From: Streptomyces glomeratus
Lineage (GTDB): Bacteria; Actinomycetota; Actinomycetes; Streptomycetales; Streptomycetaceae
Direction of reading: 5' to 3'
Assembly (NCBI RefSeq): GCF_021462825.1
Contig: NZ_JAKEEB010000008.1
Location: 124,001 to 188,000, forward strand
Length of the DNA stretch: 64,000 nucleotides
Part shown: one piece after another, positions 55,621-64,000 of the stretch
Position numbering within the stretch: the stretch's first letter is position 1
Layout of the letters: each line of letters opens with the position of its first letter
The notes under the pieces: model-generated
What the model was told of the DNA's origin: nothing
The model's input: the letters and a program-made list of their open reading frames with translations, nothing else
The model's database searches: none
Translations under genes and position numbers: made by a program

Positions 55621-56042
55621 TGCCACGGCCCCTTGCTCGGGCCGCCGGTGCGGTACCAGTCGGCGCAGCCCTCGTGGGCCTGACGGTCTATCAACCGGTG
55701 GGCGGCAGGGACGCCTTGCCGCCTCTTCTCGTCCCGGGCCGCGTCCACGACCGTCCGCAGGATCTCGTACTGCCCGTTGGACAGCCCCATCGACTGGTAG
55801 TCGCCGTAGGTATCGCTGTCCAGCACCTTGCGGGACCAGTAGGCGACGACCCGCGCGCACAACTCGTCGGGAGACGCGGCCCGGGGTGGTGCCGAGGCGG
55901 AGGCGGCCGCCTCGGTGCTCCTCGCGCCGGCGGAGCCGGAGCCGGCGGCGCAGGCGGTCGTCGTCACACCCGTCAGAACGGTCAGCCCGAGCCAGAGTCC
56001 GAGCAGCCTCAGCCCCGGCCTGGGGGCTCCTCCCGTCGCCAT
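55617..56042 (-). CDS. small lipoprotein of unknown function
   Basis: 141 residues. A hydrophobic signal (LRLLGLWLGLTVLTGVTTTA) ends in a lipobox (TTAC), then a Ser/Ala-rich linker and a helical domain (ASPDELCARVVAYWSRKVLD, YQSMGLSNGQYEILRTVVDA, EGCADWYRTGG) with two cysteines. Likely anchored on the outer face of the membrane. Function unknown; it is coupled to the next membrane protein gene. Confidence 0.75.
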   Translation of the reverse strand: MATGGAPRPGLRLLGLWLGLTVLTGVTTTACAAGSGSAGARSTEAAASASAPPRAASPDELCARVVAYWSRKVLDSDTYGDYQSMGLSNGQYEILRTVVDAARDEKRRQGVPAAHRLIDRQAHEGCADWYRTGGPSKGPWQ

Positions 56043-56105
56043 GCCATGACGCTAAGGCGCCGGTGGTCCCGGGAGCAACGGCGCTGCGGACGCCGGCTCG
56101 CCGGC

Positions 56106-56594
56106 TCATCCCCCGCTGGGGAGGTGGTCCCCGTCGCCGGGCCGCACATCGCGCAGCAGACAGGTCAGGCGGGCCGTGCACACCCGCTTGCCGTCCTCGT
56201 CGCTGATCACGATCTCGTACGTCGCCGTCGACCGCCCCCGGTGGACGGGGGTGGCGACGCCGGTGACCAGACCGGAACGCACCCCCCGGTGGTGGGTGCA
56301 GTTCAGGTCGACACCCACGGCGATCTTGGAGGCACCGCCGTGGAGCATGGAGCCGACCGAGCCGAGGGTCTCGGCGAGGACCGCGGAGGCACCGCCGTGG
56401 AGCAGCCCGTAGGGCTGTGTGTTGCCCTCCACGGGCATCGTGCCGACGACCCGCTCGGCGGAGGCCTCGACGATCTGGACGCCCATACGGGTCCCGAGAT
56501 GTCCGGCCGAGAAGAGGGCGGGCAGGTCGACGCCGAGCGCTGCGTACTCGTCGACGACATCCTGCGGGAACTTCACGGTGTGCTGCTCGCCCAT
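56106..56594 (-). CDS. PaaI-family hotdog thioesterase
   Basis: A 162-residue hotdog-fold acyl-CoA thioesterase. The active-site helix region reads TQPYGLLHGGASAVLAETLG and the strand GVDLNCTHHRGVRSGLVTG follows, then CTARLTCLLRDV. Such enzymes hydrolyse aryl- or acyl-CoA to recycle CoA. It ends with a short charged tail. Neighbours are a molybdoenzyme and two envelope proteins, which do not specify the substrate. Confidence 0.87.
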   Translation of the reverse strand: MGEQHTVKFPQDVVDEYAALGVDLPALFSAGHLGTRMGVQIVEASAERVVGTMPVEGNTQPYGLLHGGASAVLAETLGSVGSMLHGGASKIAVGVDLNCTHHRGVRSGLVTGVATPVHRGRSTATYEIVISDEDGKRVCTARLTCLLRDVRPGDGDHLPSGG

Positions 56595-56648
56595 GGGGCT
56601 GGCTCCGTTCGTCGGTGATCGGTGACTCGCCTGTCGCTGAGCAAACGC

Positions 56649-58928
<2,280 letters not shown>

Positions 58929-59237
58929 CTCGGCTCTCCCCTTTCGCGTACACCTGTGAGTAGGTCTCCGAATCCTCGCACGCGCCGCCGACAACGATCC
59001 CCGCCCGGTCGTGGGGAGGGCGGCGGGACCGCGCGGGGGCGGCTAAAGGGGTGGCGGCTCCGGCGGCACAGTGTGGAACCGGGCACGCGTGCCGCGCGTG
59101 CGGCGTTCCGTCACACCAAGCGCACGGTCCGTGACGCCGCGCCCTTGTTGGGGTCCACCGGCCGCCCTCCACCGCCGCCGGGCCGCCTCGGGCCCGCGCG
59201 GGCCCGAGTGTCAGTGGAGCGTGGCAGGATCGGGGGC
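58929..59237. other. divergent promoter region of the molybdoenzyme and polA
   Basis: 309 bp without a gene. GC-rich; GGAAC-GGGCACGCGTGCC-type inverted sequence around 59081-59095 was noticed but no known operator was recognised. Confidence 0.4.
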
Positions 59238-61964
59238 GTGGCAGAAACAGCATCGAAGAAGACCGAGAAGACCTCCGGCGGCGGCCGTCCCCGGCTGATG
59301 CTCATGGACGGGCACTCGCTGGCCTACCGCGCGTTCTTCGCGCTGCCCGCGGAGAACTTCACCACCGCGACGGGCCAGCCGACGAACGCGATCTACGGCT
59401 TCGCGTCGATGCTGGCGAACACGCTGCGCGACGAGACCCCCACGCACTTCGCGGTGGCGTTCGACGTCTCCCGCAAGACCTGGCGCTCCGAGGAGTTCAC
59501 GGAGTACAAGGCGAACCGGTCGAAGACCCCCGACGAGTTCAAGGGCCAGGTCGAGCTGATCGGCGAGCTGCTGGACGCGATGGGCGCCCAGCGCTTCGCC
59601 GTCGAGGGGTTCGAGGCGGACGACGTCATCGCCACGCTCGCCACCCAGGCCGAGGCCGAGGGCTTCGAGGTGCTGATCGTCACCGGCGACCGGGACTCCT
59701 TCCAGCTGGTCTCCGACCACACCACGGTCCTCTACCCGACGAAGGGCGTCTCGGAGCTGACCCGGTTCACTCCGGAGAAGGTGTTCGAGAAGTACGGGCT
59801 GACTCCGGCGCAGTATCCGGACTTCGCGGCGCTGCGCGGCGACCCGTCGGACAACCTGCCGGGCATCCCGGGCGTCGGCGAGAAGACGGCCGCGAAGTGG
59901 ATCAACCAGTTCGGCTCGTTCGCGGAGCTGGTGGAGCGCGTCGACGAGGTCAAGGGCAAGGCCGGGCAGAACCTGCGCGACCATCTGGAGTCGGTGAAGC
60001 TGAACCGCCGGCTCACGGAGCTGGAGCGGCAGGTGGAGCTGCCGAAGGCGGTCGCCGACCTGGAGCGGGCACCCTACGACCGCAAGGCGGTCGCGATGGT
60101 CCTGGACACTCTGGAGATCAGGAACCCCTCGCTGCGCGAGCGGCTCTTCGCCGTCGACCCCGGGGCCGAGGAGGCGGAGACGACGCCCGTCCCGGCGGAC
60201 GGCGTCGAACTGGACGGCGCTGTGCTCGGCGCGGGCGAGCTGAAGCCGTGGCTCGCCGAGCACGGCGGGCGGGTCCTCGGCCTGGCCACGGTCGACTCGT
60301 GGGGGCTGGGCGTGGGCGCGGTCGCCGAGATCGCGCTCGCCGCGGCCGACGGGGCGGCGGCGTGGTTCGACCCGACGCAGATGGACGAGGCGGACGAGAA
60401 GGCGTTCGCGCAGTGGCTCGCCGACCCGGCCAGGCCCAAGGTGCTGCACAACGCCAAGGGCGCGATGCGGGTCTTCCCCGAGCACGGCTGGTCCCTCGAC
60501 GGCGTGACCATGGACACGGCGCTCGCCGCGTACCTGGTCAAGCCGGGCCGCCGTTCCTTCGCGCTGGACGCGCTGTCGCTGGAGTACCTCGGGCGGGAGC
60601 TGGCCCCCGCGGCCACGGCGGACGGTCAGCTCGCGTTCGGCGCCGACGAGGGTGCCGAGGCCGAGGCGCTGATGATCCAGGCCCGCGCGATCCTCGACCT
60701 CGGCCAGGCCTTCGAGGACAAGCTGCGCGAGGTCGGTGCGGCGGATCTGCTGCGCGACATGGAGCTGCCCGTCTCCGCCCTGCTCGCCCGCATGGAGCGG
60801 TACGGCATCGCGGCGGACCGCCCGCATCTGGAGGCCATGGAGCAGTTGTTCGCGGGCGCCACCCAGCAGGCGGTGAAGGAGGCGCACGCGGCGGCGGGGC
60901 ACGAGTTCAACCTGGGCTCGCCCAAGCAGCTCCAGGAAGTCCTCTTCGGCGAGCTGGGCCTGCCGAGAACCAAGAAGACCAAGACGGGCTACACGACGGA
61001 CGCCGACGCGCTGGCCTGGCTCGCCACCCAGACCGACAACGAACTGCCGGTGATCATGCTCCGCCACCGTGAGCAGGCGAAGCTGCGCGTGACGGTCGAG
61101 GGCCTGATCAAGACGATCGCGGCGGACGGCCGGATCCACACCACGTTCAACCAGACGGTCGCGGCGACCGGCCGGCTGTCGTCGACCGACCCCAACCTGC
61201 AGAACATCCCGGTCCGCACGGACGAGGGCAGGGCCATCCGCCGCGGTTTCGTGGTCGGCGAGGGCTTCGAGTCCCTGATGACGGCGGACTACAGCCAGAT
61301 CGAGCTGCGCGTGATGGCGCATCTGTCGGAGGACGAGGGCCTGATCCAGGCGTTCACCTCCGGCGAGGACCTGCACACCACGGTTGCCTCCCAGGTGTTC
61401 GGGGCGGCCCGCGACGCCGTGGACGCGGAGATGCGGCGCAAGATCAAGGCCATGTCGTACGGCCTGGCCTACGGTCTGTCGGCCTTCGGCCTGTCCCAGC
61501 AGCTGAACATCGAGGCGGCGGAGGCCCGGGCCCTGATGGACACGTACTTCGAGCGCTTCGGCGGAGTACGGGACTATCTGCGCCGGGTGGTGGACGAGGC
61601 GCGGGCCACCGGCTACACCGAGACGCTCTTCGGCCGCCGCCGCTACCTCCCGGATCTGAACAGCGACAACCGCCAGCGCCGGGAAATGGCGGAACGCATG
61701 GCGCTGAACGCCCCGATCCAGGGCACGGCGGCGGACATCGTCAAGATCGCGATGCTGAACGTGGACCGGGCCCTGCGCGAGGCCGGCCTCGACTCCCGCA
61801 TGCTGCTCCAGGTCCACGACGAAATCGTCCTGGAGATCGCTCCCGGCGAGCGCCGGAAGGCGGAGGAGCTGGTCCGCCGCGAGATGGCGGCCGCGGTGCA
61901 GCTGAGGGCACCGCTGGATGTGTCGGTGGGAGACGGAGCGGACTGGGAATCGGCGGCACACTGA
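59238..61964 (+). CDS. polA: DNA polymerase I
   Basis: A 908-residue repair and Okazaki-maturation polymerase. The N-terminal 5'-3' exonuclease is intact (LMLMDGHSLAYRAFFALP, FEADDVIATLA, VTGDRDSFQLV, GVGEKTAAKWI). The middle 3'-5' exonuclease-like domain lacks the D-x-E acid pair (LGLATVDSWGLGVG), so proofreading is likely absent, as in other actinobacterial Pol I. The polymerase domain has motif A DYSQIELRVMAHLSED, motif B RRKIKAMSYGLAYG and motif C QVHDEIVLE. The GTG at 59238 (VAETASKKTEK) fits the family; a GTG 27 nt earlier is possible. Confidence 0.97.
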   Translation: MAETASKKTEKTSGGGRPRLMLMDGHSLAYRAFFALPAENFTTATGQPTNAIYGFASMLANTLRDETPTHFAVAFDVSRKTWRSEEFTEYKANRSKTPDEFKGQVELIGELLDAMGAQRFAVEGFEADDVIATLATQAEAEGFEVLIVTGDRDSFQLVSDHTTVLYPTKGVSELTRFTPEKVFEKYGLTPAQYPDFAALRGDPSDNLPGIPGVGEKTAAKWINQFGSFAELVERVDEVKGKAGQNLRDHLESVKLNRRLTELERQVELPKAVADLERAPYDRKAVAMVLDTLEIRNPSLRERLFAVDPGAEEAETTPVPADGVELDGAVLGAGELKPWLAEHGGRVLGLATVDSWGLGVGAVAEIALAAADGAAAWFDPTQMDEADEKAFAQWLADPARPKVLHNAKGAMRVFPEHGWSLDGVTMDTALAAYLVKPGRRSFALDALSLEYLGRELAPAATADGQLAFGADEGAEAEALMIQARAILDLGQAFEDKLREVGAADLLRDMELPVSALLARMERYGIAADRPHLEAMEQLFAGATQQAVKEAHAAAGHEFNLGSPKQLQEVLFGELGLPRTKKTKTGYTTDADALAWLATQTDNELPVIMLRHREQAKLRVTVEGLIKTIAADGRIHTTFNQTVAATGRLSSTDPNLQNIPVRTDEGRAIRRGFVVGEGFESLMTADYSQIELRVMAHLSEDEGLIQAFTSGEDLHTTVASQVFGAARDAVDAEMRRKIKAMSYGLAYGLSAFGLSQQLNIEAAEARALMDTYFERFGGVRDYLRRVVDEARATGYTETLFGRRRYLPDLNSDNRQRREMAERMALNAPIQGTAADIVKIAMLNVDRALREAGLDSRMLLQVHDEIVLEIAPGERRKAEELVRREMAAAVQLRAPLDVSVGDGADWESAAH

Positions 61965-62008
61965 CCTCCGGCGAACGGCCCCGAGGCAGCCAGGTCCTGC
62001 GGCTGTGG

Positions 62009-62033
62009 CCCCGTCCCGTGTACATGGACGGGG
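62009..62033. terminator. terminator between polA and the DUF4184 gene
   Basis: CCCCGTCC (62009-62016) pairs with GGACGGGG (62026-62033), extended by a G-U and G-C pair outward, between convergent genes. Confidence 0.6.
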
Positions 62034-62888
62034 TCAGCGGCGCGTGGGCCGGGTCGGTTCCGGTCGCGGGGCGGACGGGCCCGGGGCGGCCGGACGCAAC
62101 GCCCTGACCCCTGCCACGTAGAGCGCCAGCCCGACGGCGAGCCCGGCACCCGCCCCGAAGCACACCGGCGGGATCACCTCCCACGGCTTCGCGGTCGTCC
62201 CCCAGTAGGCCCACCACCGGGACGCCCGCTGCACCGCCCCCACGGCCGCGCATCCGCCGATCACCGCACCGGCCAGCCACCGGTCGGCCCAGGACAGCAG
62301 CGGCACACCCGACCCCGTGACCGGACCGGCCGGCGTCCGCCGCAGCACGACCGTCATGAAGACCGCGATCGCCACCCCCGCCACCGCCGAACTTCCGTAT
62401 TGCAGGTACGTATAGAGCGGCGTTCCCTCGAACGGCCTCCTCAGCACCGGAAACAGCCGCATCCCCCACCGGTCGAGATGCGTGAACGCGTCCCACACCA
62501 CATGGGTCAGCGCACCCAGCGCCGCCGAGACGTACCAGCGGAGAACCAGCCGAATCGAGACCTTGCGCCGCGGTGTGCCGCAGCGCACCAGTGCCGCCAC
62601 CCGTCCCTGTGCCGCGCGCGGCAGGAGTGCCACCGCCGGCTCCCGCAGCACCAGCCACGCCCCCACCAGCGCCCATGCGATGAGGACGTCCACGGTGAAG
62701 ACCCCGGCGAAGGAGTGGGTGACGGCACCGAAGTCCATCGCCCCGGACACCGCGCTCGCCGCGAAATAGGTCATGTCGGGCGCGAACGAACCCGCGACGA
62801 GGACCGAGGGCACCAGTCGTCCGCGCCCGGACCCGTCCCCGCGCACGGCGGGAAGCACGGCCGCGGCATGGCTGAGGGTGAACGGCAA
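62034..62888 (-). CDS. DUF4184 family membrane protein
   Basis: A 284-residue protein with about six membrane helices. The N terminus MPFTLSHAAAVLPAVR and the following APDMTYF, VTHSFAGVFTVDVL and LGALTHVVWDAFTHLDRWG contain the His/Asp pattern of DUF4184, related to membrane-bound metal-dependent hydrolases (YdjM-like). Function is not established. The C-terminal tail is Pro/Arg-rich. Convergent with polA. Confidence 0.85.
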   Translation of the reverse strand: MPFTLSHAAAVLPAVRGDGSGRGRLVPSVLVAGSFAPDMTYFAASAVSGAMDFGAVTHSFAGVFTVDVLIAWALVGAWLVLREPAVALLPRAAQGRVAALVRCGTPRRKVSIRLVLRWYVSAALGALTHVVWDAFTHLDRWGMRLFPVLRRPFEGTPLYTYLQYGSSAVAGVAIAVFMTVVLRRTPAGPVTGSGVPLLSWADRWLAGAVIGGCAAVGAVQRASRWWAYWGTTAKPWEVIPPVCFGAGAGLAVGLALYVAGVRALRPAAPGPSAPRPEPTRPTRR

Positions 62889-63013
62889 TTCGGCTCCCTC
62901 GGCAGACGTTGACCGGGCACAACCACCCGGCGATCACAGACGTCCAGTATGAAGGACGCACGAAACGGGTGAGGCGATCCGCCCCGCTCCCGTGTCCTGG
63001 CCAAGAACGCATG

Positions 63014-63044
63014 ACCAACTGGTGAAAACCGGGCACCAACCGGT
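63014..63044. promoter_or_regulatory. paired ACCAACYGGT elements upstream of the transglycosylase
   Basis: ACCAACTGGT (63014-63023) and ACCAACCGGT (63035-63044) are near-palindromic direct repeats 21 bp apart, two helical turns. They lie 112 bp before the transglycosylase start and look like tandem operator sites. Confidence 0.4.
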
Positions 63045-63155
63045 GCCGACGCGACGGAAGTTGTCGTAGGGTCACTTGGTCGCCGTGCCGGGGAGCGCGG
63101 TCGTGGAACAAGGGCGCCCCACTGCACAGGGTCGTCGACGGGAGGGGTTCACTCA

Positions 63156-64000
63156 ATGGCGGCGCATATCGGCAGGAGGCTGCGCAAGGGGGCGGCAACC
63201 ACGGCTGTGGCCGCGGCCGCGGTCGCGGCTCTGGCGGCGTCCCAGGCCCCGGGAGTGACCACCGACGACCAGGGCAGACAGACCACCGGTGCGCAGACCA
63301 CACCCGAGACCGACGGCACCACCACCCAGGGCGGTGACGGCAGCGCCACCGGCAACGGCGGCTACTACACGGACCTCCCGCCGCTCAACAGCCCCACCGA
63401 GTCTCCCAACCCGACCGCCGGTCCCACCCCGGCCGGCGCCGTGGGTGTCGCGGAATCCGGCATTCCGGCCACGGTCCTGGACGCCTACAAGAAGGCGGCG
63501 GCGGAACTGCAGCAGTCCAAGCCGGGCTGCAATCTGCCCTGGCAACTGCTCGCCGCCATCGGCAAGGTCGAGTCCGGTCAGGCCCGCGGCGGCCAGGTCG
63601 ACGCGGACGGCACGACGTACTCGAGGATCCTCGGGCCGCTCCTGGACGGCAACGGCTTCGCGAACATCAAGGACACCGACCACGGTGCCTACGACGGCGA
63701 CACCACCTACGACCGTGCCGTCGGCCCGATGCAGTTCATTCCGTCCACCTGGGCATGGGCGGGACGCGACGGCAACGGCGACGGGGTCAAGGACCCCAAC
63801 AACGTCTACGACGCCGCCCTCGCCGCCGGTCACTACCTGTGCCGCTCCGGCCGTGACCTGTCCGTCCAGTCCGACATGAACGCGGCGATCCTCGGCTACA
63901 ACGCCTCCCAGGACTATCTGAACACCGTTCTGTCCTGGTACGAGTACTACCGCAAGGGCACCCACGAGATCCCGGACGGCACGGGCACGGTGCCCAGGCA
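63156..64000 (+). CDS. lytic murein transglycosylase (3' end missing)
   Basis: Open from ATG 63156 (GGGAGGGG site) to the window end, 281 residues seen. A signal sequence (RLRKGAATTAVAAAAVAALA) precedes a Thr/Gly/Pro-rich linker. The catalytic domain starts near residue 110: LPWQLLAAIGKVESGQARGG with the catalytic Glu, YDRAVGPMQFIPSTWAWAGR, NVYDAALAAGHYLCRSG and ILGYNASQDYLNTVLSWYEY. This is the MltB/SLT-like family that cleaves peptidoglycan glycan strands. The end of the protein lies outside the window. Confidence 0.9.
   Translation, partial: MAAHIGRRLRKGAATTAVAAAAVAALAASQAPGVTTDDQGRQTTGAQTTPETDGTTTQGGDGSATGNGGYYTDLPPLNSPTESPNPTAGPTPAGAVGVAESGIPATVLDAYKKAAAELQQSKPGCNLPWQLLAAIGKVESGQARGGQVDADGTTYSRILGPLLDGNGFANIKDTDHGAYDGDTTYDRAVGPMQFIPSTWAWAGRDGNGDGVKDPNNVYDAALAAGHYLCRSGRDLSVQSDMNAAILGYNASQDYLNTVLSWYEYYRKGTHEIPDGTGTVPR

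Noticed and set aside
62940..63155. A ydaO-type c-di-AMP riboswitch before the transglycosylase, as found for some Streptomyces cell-wall hydrolases
   Set aside because: The conserved ydaO blocks could not be seen in this 215-bp leader.

Overview
The window is core chromosome of a high-GC actinomycete, almost certainly a Streptomyces. The evidence is very high GC at third codon positions, many GTG starts, 4-nt ATGA/GTGA gene overlaps, the streptomycete-specific gene trpM, and the conserved neighbourhood trpC-trpM-trpB-trpA, lgt, gltB-gltD, pyk, pdtaR-like gene, liv ABC genes, polA. No insertion sequence, prophage, CRISPR array or rRNA was seen. There is one tRNA.

Layout. 1-6.4 kb: HGxxPAAW and DUF2752 membrane proteins, the tryptophan operon (trpCMBA), an anchored DsbA-like thioredoxin protein and lgt, closed by a strong bidirectional hairpin. 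6.4-13.4 kb (-): six translationally coupled genes, namely four different ADP-ribosylglycohydrolase-family proteins, a family III CoA-transferase and a CitE/HpcH-type CoA-ester lyase. This is the best candidate here for an undescribed system. 13.7-20.9 kb: a VIT-type Fe/Mn transporter and both glutamate synthase subunits behind a structured leader. 21-22.8 kb: a zinc-finger rhomboid protease and a vWA protein.

22.8-33.1 kb: a complete-looking KstR2-type steroid C/D-ring (HIP) catabolic cluster. It has two acyl-CoA dehydrogenases, IpdF, KstR2, FadA6, IpdC, IpdB, IpdA, EchA20 and two SDRs, arranged as two divergent transcription units. Each divergent promoter holds a similar CAAR-N2-YTTG-like palindrome, the expected KstR2 operator.

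33.5-40.3 kb: ankyrin protein, HExxH metalloprotease with a zinc ribbon, secreted trypsin, chorismate mutase, orphan receiver protein and aminopeptidase N. 40.9-43.7 kb: a DesA/DesB-like decarboxylase and N-hydroxylase pair with no siderophore synthetase beside it. It ends in a 17-18 bp minisatellite that also contains the stop codon of the convergent Tat-exported 5'-nucleotidase. 46-48.9 kb: pyk, a truncated LAGLIDADG-type gene beside tRNA-Leu(CAA), and a receiver-ANTAR regulator. 49-54.7 kb (-): a branched-chain amino acid ABC transporter (livK-H-M-G-F). 55-64 kb: two small envelope proteins, PaaI-type thioesterase, a YdeP/FdhF-like molybdoenzyme, polA, a DUF4184 membrane protein and the start of a lytic transglycosylase running off the end.

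Short tandem repeats occur at the 3' ends of several genes (ARH-D, an SDR, the N-hydroxylase/5'-nucleotidase junction), which suggests repeat-driven tail growth in this strain. Family assignments rest on motifs and on remembered family sequences; no database search was run.
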